From Candidatus Pyrohabitans jungbluthii (GTDB taxonomy: Archaea; Hydrothermarchaeota; Hydrothermarchaeia; Hydrothermarchaeales; BMS3B), in assembly GCA_002010065.2 (NCBI GenBank), contig MTMD02000002.1, positions 1 through 64,000 of the forward strand: a stretch of 64,000 bases of DNA. Direction: 5' to 3'. Below are positions 27,371 to 35,426 of this stretch, piece after piece. Below the pieces are notes generated by a model that worked only from the letters and a program-made list of their open reading frames with translations, was not told where the DNA came from and did not search any database. Within the stretch, counting starts at the first letter, position 1. The number at the start of each line of letters is the position of its first letter. A program made the position numbers and the translations under genes.

Positions 27371-28669
27371 TCACTTCTTCCTGAGGTCCACGACGCGCTG
27401 CGCCTTGCCCTGGGACCGCGGTATTGTGCCCGGCTCCACGAACTTAACCCTCGCCTTAACTCCGAGCACACTCTTGAGCTTGGCCTCAAGGCGGTTTTTC
27501 AGCTTGAGAAGCTCCTCGGTCTCGCCCCTGAAGATCCTCTCCGTGACCTCCACATTGACCTGGAGCACATCCATGGTGCCCTGTCGATCTACGACGATCT
27601 GGTAATGCTCCGCCACCTCCGGGAAGGACATGAGCACATGCTCCACCTGCGATGGAAACACATTCACCCCGCGTATTATCAGCATGTCGTCGCTTCTCCC
27701 CATGAGGCGGGCTATCCTCGGGTGTGTCCTGCCGCAGGAGCACTCGTCTTCGAGAAGCATGCTTATGTCCCGGGTTCGGTAGCGAAGCAATGGCATGGCC
27801 TCCTTGGTGAGGGTGGTAAAAACGAGTTCGCCCTTCTCCCCAGGTCCAAGAGGCTCTCCGGTCTCGGGGTCGATAACCTCAAGGAGGAAGTGGTCGCTCC
27901 ACACGTGCATGCCCTCGCGGGCTTCGCATTCAACGGCTACGCCAGGGCCGCAGAGTTCACTCAAGCCGTAGTTGTCGTACGCCACTATGTCGTACGCCTC
28001 CTCTATGCGACGGCGCATCTCCTCGCTCCAGGGCTCGGCGCCGAAGATTCCGCGTTCAACCTCAAACTCGCGAACGTCTATGCCCTGATTGGCTGCGAAC
28101 TCCGCTAGGTAAAGGGCGTAGCTCGGCGTGGATGAGAAGGCTGTAACTCCCAAGTCGCGCATAGTGAGAAGCTGCTTCTCACTGTTTCCCACTCCGCTTG
28201 GTATCACAGCCGCGCCCACACGCTCTGCACCGTAGTGGAAGCCCAGCCCGCCTGTGAAGAAGGCATAGTTGTAGATAAGTTGCATTGTGTCCCGCTTTGT
28301 GATGCCAGCGCTTGTCAGGACGCGAGCCATAAGCTCCGCCCACGTGCCGATATCGCGGCGAGTGTAAGCCACGATGGTGGGCTTACCCGTGGTACCTGAG
28401 GAAGCATGAATTCTGACTATCTCCTCCCGTGGCACAGCCAGCATCCCATAGGGGTAATTGTCCCTCAAGTCTTCTTTCATTGTGAAGGGGAGCTTGGCAA
28501 TGTCAGCGAGGCTGCGGATATCCTGAGGGTAGAGGTTGGCTTCTTTGAACTTGGCACGGTAAAATTGCGAGTTATGAAAGCAGTACTCTACTATGGCTTT
28601 AAGCCTGCGAAGCTGAAGCTTTTCAAGCTCCTCCTGCTTGATAGTCTCCGCCTCTTTGTCCCAGAACAT
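27371..28669 (-). CDS. paaK: Phenylacetate-CoA ligase family protein, copy 2
   Basis: A 432-residue paralogue of the ligase at 24343-25650, with the same blocks: [60 protein letters not shown] and [17 protein letters not shown]. Substitutions in the central region suggest a different aryl-acid preference. A TATA-like TTTTTTTATATCC lies 20-30 bases before the ATG. Unlike copy 1 it is not followed by an ACT gene. Both copies and the decayed fragment point to local gene duplication. Confidence 0.93.
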   Translation of the reverse strand: MFWDKEAETIKQEELEKLQLRRLKAIVEYCFHNSQFYRAKFKEANLYPQDIRSLADIAKLPFTMKEDLRDNYPYGMLAVPREEIVRIHASSGTTGKPTIVAYTRRDIGTWAELMARVLTSAGITKRDTMQLIYNYAFFTGGLGFHYGAERVGAAVIPSGVGNSEKQLLTMRDLGVTAFSSTPSYALYLAEFAANQGIDVREFEVERGIFGAEPWSEEMRRRIEEAYDIVAYDNYGLSELCGPGVAVECEAREGMHVWSDHFLLEVIDPETGEPLGPGEKGELVFTTLTKEAMPLLRYRTRDISMLLEDECSCGRTHPRIARLMGRSDDMLIIRGVNVFPSQVEHVLMSFPEVAEHYQIVVDRQGTMDVLQVNVEVTERIFRGETEELLKLKNRLEAKLKSVLGVKARVKFVEPGTIPRSQGKAQRVVDLRKK

Positions 28670-28790
28670 GCTACCAACTTCTCCATAGGGATATAAAAAA
28701 ATTTGGTGATAAACCGAGGTTTAAGCTACTCCAACAATTTTGCCCCCACAGATAATTTTTTATAATATCCAACTTTTAAAAGCTAAAAAC

Positions 28791-29456
28791 ATGCAGAGCA
28801 CAGATAAGAATATATTGGAAAGCGCTGTTACAGTGGACGAAGACTTCAGCTTCTGCTTTTGCTGCAACAGCGAGGAGTGTAGTCTGGCGTGCTGCCATGG
28901 CCATGCTATTGCTCTGAACCCCTATGAGGTTCTGAGAATCAAAGAGTACCTGAAGCTGAGCTGTGAGGAGCTGGAAGAGGAGTATCTTCTCAGCCTCTAC
29001 GATGAGAGCGGCTTACCTCTGCTCATGCTGGATCGCGACCCATGCCCTTTTCTGAAACATAGGCGGTGCTCCATTTATCCTGCCCGTCCCCTTGCATGCA
29101 GGCTCTTCCCTCTGGGAAAGGTGTGCAACGGCGAAGCTAAGACGGTTTTCATGAAGGACTGCGACTGCTCGGGTATAGGAAAGGGCAGAAGGCTCACCCT
29201 TCGCGAGTACATTGCGGAGCAGTGCGCCGGGGAGTACATAGAGATGTGGGAGAGGTGGGTCAGCTTTGTGGACACCGTAGCTAGGGCCAAGCTCAGCCGC
29301 AAACCCATGAAGCAGGTTTTCCTTAAAATCCTCCTTTACAACTTTGACTTTCAGCCAAAAGTAGCCAAACCTCATGCCACGCTGGAGGAGCAGTTTCTGG
29401 CGAGGCTAATCGCGGCTGAGGAGTTAATCTCCGGCATAGGCTCTGAAGCCGAATAG
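28791..29456 (+). CDS. YkgJ-family cysteine-cluster protein
   Basis: A 221-residue protein of the zinc- or iron-chelating YkgJ family. Cysteine groups are CFCCNSEECSLACCHGHAIAL near the N-terminus and CPFLKHRRCSIYPARPLACR in the middle, with further CDCSG. The family is widely labelled Fe-S oxidoreductase, but its reaction is not known. The ATG at 28791 follows a TATA-like TTTTTATAATAT (28758-28770); the upstream in-frame ATG at 28740 would lie before it. Its last 33 bases overlap the convergent ferredoxin-domain gene. Confidence 0.85.
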   Translation: MQSTDKNILESAVTVDEDFSFCFCCNSEECSLACCHGHAIALNPYEVLRIKEYLKLSCEELEEEYLLSLYDESGLPLLMLDRDPCPFLKHRRCSIYPARPLACRLFPLGKVCNGEAKTVFMKDCDCSGIGKGRRLTLREYIAEQCAGEYIEMWERWVSFVDTVARAKLSRKPMKQVFLKILLYNFDFQPKVAKPHATLEEQFLARLIAAEELISGIGSEAE

Positions 29457-30188
29457 GAGCTGGTTTTTGATTATGAAGGCAGGAAGTTCCTCCAACCTGC
29501 TGGGACCGAAGATTGTACGCCATCCTAAGTTGAGGCGCAACACCCTCGCCTGCCTTGGCAGGATAACACTCCTGTGTGCAAGCTGAGGAGCCTCTCTTTC
29601 GAGCGTCTCCTTCAACTCCTCTGCATTAAAAGTTCCAAGCGTTAAGGCGAGGCGCATGCAGTACCCCTCACTTGGCACCACCGCAAGGTAGGCATCTATT
29701 CCCGCGAATGAGAGAGCGGCTGTAATCCTTGTTACAGTGTACAGGTAGTCGCTTGTTGCGATTAGAGGCGAAGCCTTTCCCGGGCAGCCTACCTCAAACA
29801 CACCGCTCTTTGTTGGAATCACATGCTCTGCTATGGGATACCCGGGGAGATGAGCATCCGGGTTAAACACAAGGCGCAGCGCCCTGCGAAGTTCCTCGCT
29901 CAGGTGGGGGCACCTCTCAAGCTCCTCTTCGCTTTCTACATTCTCTGCAAAGCTTTCGCAGTCCTCAAAGCTGCACTCCGCACAGTCCAGGTGGGGGAGG
30001 TATTCATAGAGCGACGCCCTTGCACTCTCCCGTTCCCTGCACGCCTCAACACAGTTGAAGCACAGGAAGCAGCGCTGGTAGTCTATCTCGGGTTTGCCTT
30101 CTACCAGGCTAACCGCCTTCACAGGGCACGCGTAGATGCAGGCTCCGCAGGCGTCGCAGCTTTCACCAAGAGGTACTCGCATGGACAT
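29424..30188 (-). CDS. Ferredoxin / corrinoid-Fe-S-protein (CdhE/AcsC)-like protein
   Basis: A 254-residue protein with three parts. Residues 11-50 carry a two-cluster ferredoxin (CDACGACIYACP, CFLCFNCVEAC). Residues 69-93 read LDCAECSFEDCESFAENV with a later Cys, the Cx2Cx4Cx15C spacing of the 4Fe-4S site of the large corrinoid Fe-S protein subunit. The C-terminal 150 residues (ASPLIATSDYLYTVTRI, AYLAVVPSEGYCMRLAL) resemble its TIM-barrel end. An electron-transfer or methyl-corrinoid activation role is inferred, not shown. Starts at 30263, 30218 and 30188 are all in frame; 30188 is preferred because the cluster domain begins there and a hairpin fills the longer form. Confidence 0.6.
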   Translation of the reverse strand: MSMRVPLGESCDACGACIYACPVKAVSLVEGKPEIDYQRCFLCFNCVEACRERESARASLYEYLPHLDCAECSFEDCESFAENVESEEELERCPHLSEELRRALRLVFNPDAHLPGYPIAEHVIPTKSGVFEVGCPGKASPLIATSDYLYTVTRITAALSFAGIDAYLAVVPSEGYCMRLALTLGTFNAEELKETLEREAPQLAHRSVILPRQARVLRLNLGWRTIFGPSRLEELPAFIIKNQLLFGFRAYAGD

Positions 30189-30223
30189 TGCCCTAAAGGA
30201 GTGGGGTAACGAGAGCATAGGAA

Positions 30224-30242
30224 CTTCCCGAACGACGGGAAG
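30224..30242 (-). promoter_or_regulatory. Hairpin in leader of the ferredoxin/CdhE-like gene
   Basis: CTTCCCG (30224-30230) and CGGGAAG (30236-30242) form a perfect 7-bp stem with a five-base loop. On the plus strand it is followed by GGACGAGGGAAACGAAA. It falls either in the 5' leader or, if the longest start is used, inside the N-terminal codons. Similar hairpin-GACGA units occur at 9419 and 63302. Confidence 0.4.
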
Positions 30243-30271
30243 GGACGAGGGAAACGAAATCATCTCCGAAT

Positions 30272-30754
30272 TTATGATAAGCGATCTTTCAGAATGCCTA
30301 TCAAAATAATCGCTAAAATTATGCCAAGCATTATTACAGTATCAGTGAATCCGTAATAGGCGATATCTTGTATTATTATAGAAATCAAACTTACTACAAT
30401 AGTAATTACAGCCCATGCAATCACAACTGTTGCGTATAATTCACTTCCCTTTTTCACTTTATAAAACCCAGTAAAATATTCATATAGAGAGACTATCCAC
30501 AGCAGAATCGGAAACGAAAATAACATTATCCATATAATAAGTGGCCATTGTGCAGGGCTATGACCGATAGGTTCTGGCTGTGTTATTATATACCATATAA
30601 ATCCTATTGGGTCTTTCCAGGGAGCTGGAGCATCTTCAAAGGTGACATGTATACCTATAAGAATAATGATAAAAATAAACGCAAACAAAGCTCCAAATGT
30701 TAACTGAATAATTTCATTCCGCTTTTTTCTTTTGGCTTCTTCTTTATTTTCCAT
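30272..30754 (-). CDS. Multi-span membrane protein of an island paralogue family, copy A
   Basis: A 160-residue protein I do not recognise. It starts with a charged stretch (MENKEEAKRKKRNEIIQ) and has four hydrophobic segments (about 17-37, 70-92, 107-128, 136-155). Between the first two it carries EDAPAPWKDPIGFIWYI followed by TQPEP, and SLYEY after the second; both motifs recur in the genes at 31163-31618 and 33454-33924. AT-rich. Location in the cytoplasmic membrane is predicted; function unknown. It ends nine bases before the longest form of the next gene downstream. Confidence 0.75.
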   Translation of the reverse strand: MENKEEAKRKKRNEIIQLTFGALFAFIFIIILIGIHVTFEDAPAPWKDPIGFIWYIITQPEPIGHSPAQWPLIIWIMLFSFPILLWIVSLYEYFTGFYKVKKGSELYATVVIAWAVITIVVSLISIIIQDIAYYGFTDTVIMLGIILAIILIGILKDRLS

Positions 30755-30816
30755 TTTGTAGCACCAGTATTTTTCTTTTTAGTTAAAGAATATAATGGTA
30801 GAAACATAGGCATTTA

Positions 30817-31107
30817 TTACCTTAGATTTTGAATAAATCTATCAATAAAATATACCGCTAAATCCTCCATTGGTTCTCCCGAAAAGGCGCTGAGAATGAA
30901 GATGATTAATAGGAATAGGATGGGCGTAGCTGAGAAGAACATTATAATCAATGTTGTCCTGCTAACGGTAAATTTTGCAATCAAAAAATTGAGTTCAAAT
31001 TCTTCTTTGTCAAGTCCTTTTTCAAAGGCGTTTGCAACTACATAAACATACCACATAAATAAAAACATAAGTATTACGGCGATTGCCATCAATATTGGGT
31101 CCCCCAT
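30817..31107 (-). CDS. Hypothetical two-span membrane protein, 96 aa
   Basis: Two hydrophobic segments (about residues 5-25 and 52-75) enclose a charged loop (EKGLDKEEFELNFLIAK). It does not show the PWxDPxGFIW motif of its neighbours. AT-rich and in the same direction as the rest of the island. I do not recognise it; the protein could be a partner of the paralogous membrane proteins on either side. Confidence 0.65.
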   Translation of the reverse strand: MGDPILMAIAVILMFLFMWYVYVVANAFEKGLDKEEFELNFLIAKFTVSRTTLIIMFFSATPILFLLIIFILSAFSGEPMEDLAVYFIDRFIQNLR

Positions 31108-31162
31108 ACCAACTTTTCTGTAAAGAAAAATAGTATAAATTTTTCTGTTCTGTTACAGTTTT

Positions 31163-31618
31163 TCATTTACCTTTAATATGACTATATACCAATGCAATTA
31201 TAATCAACAGTAATATCATTCCTACTGTTACTAATGTGTCAGAAAGCCCATAATATGCATAATCTTGTAGCATTACGGATATTATTGATAATGGAATGAT
31301 TAATAGAGCCCATATTAAAAAGAATTTTCCGTAATATATTTCTCTCCCTTTTATATACTCATATAGGGATATCCACCACACATATATTGCTAGAATAAAT
31401 AACATTACCCAGAAAGTATTTGGTAAGAAAATTCCGCCCCATGGGCCAGGTTCAGGCTGGGTTAATATAAACCAGATAAAACCTAATGGGTCTCTCCACG
31501 GAGCCGGAGCGTCTTTAAGAATTACAAAAATCATAAAAAATAAAGCAAATATAATACCGAATGTATACTGTATAACTACTTTCCTCTTTCTTCTCCTAAA
31601 TTCTTCTTTACTTTCCAT
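31163..31618 (-). CDS. Multi-span membrane protein of an island paralogue family, copy C
   Basis: A 151-residue paralogue of the gene at 30272-30754: MESKEEFRRRKRKVVIQYT, then KDAPAPWRDPLGFIWFI and TQPEP, WWISLYEY, and a matching third and fourth hydrophobic segment (SVMLQDYAYYGLSDTLVTVG). A TATA-like AATATTTAAAAG on the minus strand near 31687-31698 gives it its own promoter. Function unknown. Confidence 0.75.
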   Translation of the reverse strand: MESKEEFRRRKRKVVIQYTFGIIFALFFMIFVILKDAPAPWRDPLGFIWFILTQPEPGPWGGIFLPNTFWVMLFILAIYVWWISLYEYIKGREIYYGKFFLIWALLIIPLSIISVMLQDYAYYGLSDTLVTVGMILLLIIIALVYSHIKGK

Positions 31619-31833
31619 TTTACATCCCCAATAATTTGCTTCTATTTCTCCACCACTCCTCTACCAAATTATTTTTGCGACCAAACTTTTAAATATTTTC
31701 TTCTATAGATTAGCCTGATTTCAATTTGTTGCAGAGGATTACTTTAGTCTACTTATCAAACTAAAAAATTGGAATAACCAAAAAATATAGCACAAATACA
31801 ATAAATAGTGAAAAAGTGTAAGTAAAGTGTGTA

Positions 31834-32394
31834 TCACATGAAAATATCAGATGGTACGAAATAGGCTAATAATATCCCAAGTAAAACAAAAAAAGCAAAA
31901 AAGAGTATAATCACTAAAATAGATTTACTCCATGATAATTCATGAGCAAATCTAATTGCAAAAATGAAACATAAAATACTCCATAAATCACCAATCACCG
32001 TTCCAAACAGTGGTATTACTCCTAACATAAGAGGAGCATAAGTAAAACCGGCAACTCTAAGGAATCCTATAAGACTTGCTCTTCCACCTACAAATTTTGC
32101 AGGAATATGAGCAATGATGGTAAAAACTAACCAGCTTACTAACATAAAAGTCGGCATAAATATTATATCTATCCAACCAAATAATGGACCTGATAGATTT
32201 TTAAATAATGTATATTTTTGAAATACTGATGCTACATAAATGTTCCCTAACGCGGGAAGAAATCCGCTTAGTAGTACAATAAGGATAGCATATTTCAACA
32301 TTTCCTCATCATCTCTCACCTCTTTATATACCGATTGATCAAGTAGCAGTACGCGTTTCATCCTATTTAGCAAGGATGATTTTGTTAATGGCAT
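31834..32394 (-). CDS. Yip1-domain membrane protein
   Basis: A 186-residue protein with five membrane segments and the Yip1 pattern: an N-terminal cytoplasmic helix (LLLDQSVYKEVRDDEEMLKY), then FVGGRASLIGFLRVAGFTYA and PLMLGVIPLFGTVIGDLWSI. Archaeal Yip1-domain proteins are common but uncharacterised. The ATG at 32394 has GGGGAAG upstream; an alternative at 32361 would follow the stop of a possible 30-codon frame. A 215-base AT-rich gap separates it from the next gene downstream. Confidence 0.75.
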   Translation of the reverse strand: MPLTKSSLLNRMKRVLLLDQSVYKEVRDDEEMLKYAILIVLLSGFLPALGNIYVASVFQKYTLFKNLSGPLFGWIDIIFMPTFMLVSWLVFTIIAHIPAKFVGGRASLIGFLRVAGFTYAPLMLGVIPLFGTVIGDLWSILCFIFAIRFAHELSWSKSILVIILFFAFFVLLGILLAYFVPSDIFM

Positions 32395-32455
32395 TCCTCA
32401 CTTCCCCTATGGGTACATCCTCTTTAAGTATGACAACAGATAAAATTATTCTCAT
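32363..32455 (-). CDS. Possible 30-aa coupled small ORF
   Basis: An ATG at 32455 overlaps the stop of the upstream gene (ATGA), and the frame MRIILSVVILKEDVPIGEVR, NAINKIILAK runs for 30 codons to 32363, overlapping the first 32 bases of the Yip1 gene. The overlap geometry resembles coupled genes, but the length gives little statistical weight. Confidence 0.25.
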   Translation of the reverse strand: MRIILSVVILKEDVPIGEVRNAINKIILAK

Positions 32456-32751
32456 TTCTCCTTTTTGGTTGGTATATTGTAAGTTGGTGGCTCGCTTCTC
32501 TCCACAAAAACCACAAACAGCACTGTTATAATTAGGCTTACAATTAAATACAGTAGAGTGGATAGCAGGATTACTACCCATTTCGGGATGCCGTACTCAA
32601 AGTAAAGATTAGAGAGAGGCTTCAGCAGAAAATATGTCAGCACCAGCGATGAGAAAACAAGGATGACAAACCAGTGCTCTATAAAATCCCTCCAGCCGAG
32701 CTTTTTTATCGCCTTTCTGACCTTCTCCAGCAATGCCATTCCCCCAATCAA
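32452..32751 (-). CDS. Hypothetical two-span membrane protein, 99 aa
   Basis: An N-terminal amphipathic part (LLEKVRKAIKKLGWRDFIEH) is followed by two hydrophobic segments (about residues 27-46 and 57-83) and a polar tail ending IPTKKEK. It begins inside the stop of the upstream soluble gene (four-base overlap), so the two are probably translated together. Not recognised. Confidence 0.65.
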   Translation of the reverse strand: MIGGMALLEKVRKAIKKLGWRDFIEHWFVILVFSSLVLTYFLLKPLSNLYFEYGIPKWVVILLSTLLYLIVSLIITVLFVVFVERSEPPTYNIPTKKEK

Positions 32752-33413
32752 TAGCTCTGCAGCAGCTCAAAAAATTTCAGGTTGAAGTCTATTGCCTCTC
32801 TCAGAAGCCTGCGTCTTTTTTCTTTCCTGTTGCCTACAGCCCAGTAAATTTGGGAAATCTCTCCTATTTCAAGCTTTAATTCTCTATCGTTAAGACGCCC
32901 TTTCCAGAAGGCTTTAAAAATATCAGGTCTCTCAAATGTTTCAAGTAAAGAATTCACTTTATTTGAGAAAAATTGTATTAACTTAGGGACATCTTCAGTA
33001 TTGTCTAAAATCAATAACTTTTTCCCTAAAATACGCTTAACGTAGAATCCTTTTTTGATACTAAATCCCATTTTAAGGTCTCCAAAATTTCTTATTCTTG
33101 GATTGGCATCCTTTGCATCCCATATAAAGGTGAGAGTGTAGTAATTTTCTGTAGGGGTTGAGTAGGATAGAGTCTCTCCAATAAACTCGCAGTTATGCGG
33201 AAGCTTGGCTTTGAGCATCTGATGCTTGTTGGCATCGGTAGTCATCTTAGATGTATTTTTAGGGTGAATTCCAATCCAGATTATTTCTCCATTAAAATCC
33301 TCAACTACAACCCTTGCGAGGTCCTCAATTAAGTCCTTGAGAGTCTCTACTTTAAACATCTCCTTAATGGTTCTGAGGGTATCCAATTTGAATATGCCCC
33401 TAAGGGCTCCCAT
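32748..33413 (-). CDS. Hypothetical soluble protein, 221 aa
   Basis: No membrane segment or known motif is visible. The N-terminal 60 residues suggest helix then strand (LKDLIEDLARVVVEDFNGEI, IWIGIHPKN), the middle is strand-rich (NYYTLTFIWDAKDANPRIRN), and the last 60 residues are charged and helical (RKEKRRRLLREAIDFNLKFF). It overlaps the downstream two-span protein by four bases. It may be the cytoplasmic partner of the membrane proteins in this island; this is inference from position only. Confidence 0.65.
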   Translation of the reverse strand: MGALRGIFKLDTLRTIKEMFKVETLKDLIEDLARVVVEDFNGEIIWIGIHPKNTSKMTTDANKHQMLKAKLPHNCEFIGETLSYSTPTENYYTLTFIWDAKDANPRIRNFGDLKMGFSIKKGFYVKRILGKKLLILDNTEDVPKLIQFFSNKVNSLLETFERPDIFKAFWKGRLNDRELKLEIGEISQIYWAVGNRKEKRRRLLREAIDFNLKFFELLQSY

Positions 33414-33453
33414 AGTTTATTACCCCACTTAATTTTTGTAATTCCTGTAGATC

Positions 33454-33924
33454 CTATGATAAATAATCCTTCAATGTGCTTATCAAAATAATCGCTAAAA
33501 TTATACCCCATACTATTAGAGTGTCCTTCAATCCCCAGTGAACAATAGGTGCTGCGAAGAGAGATGTTACAATCAGCAGAATAGTAATTGCAATCCACGC
33601 CAGAAAGACCTTTTCGCCCAAGTCACTGAATTTGTTTACCTCGTATATTCCATTAAAATATTCATATAAAGACACTATCCAGAATAGAAAAGGTAACAGA
33701 AAAATCATATAAATAAACGCCCAAGGGACTGAACCTCTCTCAGGCTCCGGGTATGCTATTATATGCCAGATAAAACCCAAAGGGTCTTCCCATGGAAAGG
33801 GGGCTCCCTCCAATTTTACATTCATTAAAACTACAAAGGATAATATGAGCAATGATAAGATTGAGAGAATCATGTATTGAATTGTTTCTTTCAGCTTTTT
33901 ACGTTTGGATTTCTCATCCTTCAC
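33454..33924 (-). CDS. Multi-span membrane protein of an island paralogue family, copy G
   Basis: About 156 residues from the GTG at 33924 (KDEKSKRKKLKETIQYM), which aligns with the N-termini of copies A and C; a GTG at 33945 would add seven residues. EGAPFPWEDPLGFIWHI, YPEP and WIVSLYEYFNG match the family motifs. Its last codons share 24 identical bases with the end of copy A (33481-33504 against 30299-30322). Function unknown; membrane location predicted. Confidence 0.72.
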   Translation of the reverse strand: MKDEKSKRKKLKETIQYMILSILSLLILSFVVLMNVKLEGAPFPWEDPLGFIWHIIAYPEPERGSVPWAFIYMIFLLPFLFWIVSLYEYFNGIYEVNKFSDLGEKVFLAWIAITILLIVTSLFAAPIVHWGLKDTLIVWGIILAIILISTLKDYLS

Positions 33925-33977
33925 TATTCTTGCCCATCCTACCACAAGATTTTTTTAAGCCTTTTCTATTACTTTTT

Positions 33978-34253
33978 TTAACTCCTCCAAATTTGATAAT
34001 TTCCTTGTAAGTATTCTTTGAGTTCCCACAAAAACAGGAGAGTAGAAAAAATTCCCAAGATTACAATAATACCTGGTGCCATTCTGGCCCATCCATAACC
34101 GACGCCAGACAATAAATATTTTATCAACTCCCATTTGGTTTCAGCAGGAGCAGTTTTAATTATGTAGTAGGACCATAGGTCAAATATTATAGCTAAAACA
34201 AACATCTGTAATACCTGATTTCTCTTCTTCCTCTTTGCTTCTTTAATATCCAT
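33978..34253 (-). CDS. Short member of the island paralogue family, copy H
   Basis: A 91-residue protein. MDIKEAKRKKRNQVLQMF matches the charged N-terminus of copies A and C and LWELKEYLQGNY their SLYEY block, but the PWxDPxGFIW motif is reduced to APAETKWELIKYLL and the last two membrane segments are absent. It is either a short variant or a decaying copy. It is the first gene of the minus-strand island, with ATTTTAAAT-type TATA sequence before the ATG. Confidence 0.6.
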   Translation of the reverse strand: MDIKEAKRKKRNQVLQMFVLAIIFDLWSYYIIKTAPAETKWELIKYLLSGVGYGWARMAPGIIVILGIFSTLLFLWELKEYLQGNYQIWRS

Positions 34254-34327
34254 ACTGAATTTTATTTAATCACTCATTTAAAATATTTTCTCATTCTCAT
34301 TAACTGACGCTGAATCACGCTATTAAG

Positions 34328-35407
34328 CTACATAAAGTCCTCCAGCGTAACCGCCTGCCTCTTTTTAAGCTTTGAAAGCCTTATACCCAGGAGACGTACC
34401 TTTCTCCCGCGAAGAAAGCTTGAGAGCAGGGCTTCAGCCACTTCCTTTATTGTATCCAGGTCGCCATGGTAGCTGCTCAGGGTTCTAGCATGAGTGTGTG
34501 TTTCAAAGTCGGCAAACCTCACTTTTAACGTCAGGGTTTTGAACAGGAAGCCTTCCTCCTCTAAATCGCGGTGCACGCCTTCAGCGATTTCCTCCAGCGC
34601 AGATTTTAGCGCTTCCTCCTCGCCTAAGTCATGCTCAAACGTCCTCTCCCTGCCTATGGACTTGACCTTTGAGCGTTCCCTTACCTCGCGGTCGTCTATG
34701 CCACGGGCAAGCATAATTAGGCGGTGAGCCCACCTGCCAAAAGCCGGGATTAGCCTCTGCACATCGCAGTTTGCAAGTTCCCCAATTGTGGTTATTCCCA
34801 GCTCCTTCAGCACCTCCTCGCTTCTTGGCCCAATACCTGGAATTTTTCGGACAGGTAGCGGAGAAAGGAACCTCTCAACCTCTTGCGGCTCAACCACAGT
34901 TAAGCCGTCTGGCTTGCGGTGGTCAGATGCGATTTTAGCAACGAGCTTGTTTGGGCCTATGCCTATGGAGCAGGTTAGCTTCTCCTTTTCGTAGATCTCG
35001 GCCTTTATGCGCTTCGCGAGCTTAGCAGCCTCTGCATAGCTTTTAGCGATGCCGGTAACGTCTAAGTAAGCTTCGTCCACGCTCACCTGCTGGAACTTGA
35101 CCGCGTAGCTCCGCAGTATCTGCATTATTCTCCTCGACACCCTCCAGTAGAGTTCGTGGCGCACCGGCAAAAACACGCAGTGGGGACAGAGCTTGTAAGC
35201 CTGGGATATAGGCATTGCGGAGCGAACGCCATACCTGCGAGCCTCGTAGCTGGCGGTGCTCACCACCCCTCTGCCCTTACCTCCCTTTGGGTCAGCGCCC
35301 ACAACGACGGGCTTGCCTCTAAGCTCGGGATTCTCCCTCTGCTCTATCGCAGAGAAGAAGCTGTCCATGTCAACGTGGAGTATTATTCTATTGCGGCGCG
35401 AACGCAT
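34328..35407 (-). CDS. dinB: DNA polymerase IV (Y-family, DinB/Dpo4)
   Basis: A 359-residue translesion polymerase. Palm motifs are ILHVDMDSFFSAIEQRENPE (first catalytic Asp) and VSVDEAYLDVTG (Asp-Glu pair); VVSTASYEARRYGVRSAMPI is the finger block; PGIGPRSEEVLKELGI is the thumb helix-hairpin-helix; a little-finger domain follows. It ends in LKKRQAVTLEDFM, which lacks an evident PCNA box of the QxxLxxFF type. It copies past damaged bases with low fidelity. Single gene next to the flavin-binding protein gene. Confidence 0.95.
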   Translation of the reverse strand: MRSRRNRIILHVDMDSFFSAIEQRENPELRGKPVVVGADPKGGKGRGVVSTASYEARRYGVRSAMPISQAYKLCPHCVFLPVRHELYWRVSRRIMQILRSYAVKFQQVSVDEAYLDVTGIAKSYAEAAKLAKRIKAEIYEKEKLTCSIGIGPNKLVAKIASDHRKPDGLTVVEPQEVERFLSPLPVRKIPGIGPRSEEVLKELGITTIGELANCDVQRLIPAFGRWAHRLIMLARGIDDREVRERSKVKSIGRERTFEHDLGEEEALKSALEEIAEGVHRDLEEEGFLFKTLTLKVRFADFETHTHARTLSSYHGDLDTIKEVAEALLSSFLRGRKVRLLGIRLSKLKKRQAVTLEDFM

Positions 35408-35426
35408 ACCTTAGAGAGTGAGGTTC

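Noticed and set aside
28711-28722. Short palindrome AAACC-GA-GGTTT before the YkgJ-family gene
   Set aside because: Five-base arms are expected by chance in a window of this size and it has no clear placement relative to a promoter.
29424-30263. Using the longest start (30263) for the ferredoxin/CdhE-like gene
   Set aside because: The added codons lie over a perfect hairpin and have no resemblance to the cluster domain that follows, although the longer form cannot be excluded.
33347-33598. An 83-codon frame between paralogue G and the 221-residue gene
   Set aside because: It overlaps the end of paralogue G and the start of the next gene in another frame, and has no supporting motif or start signal.
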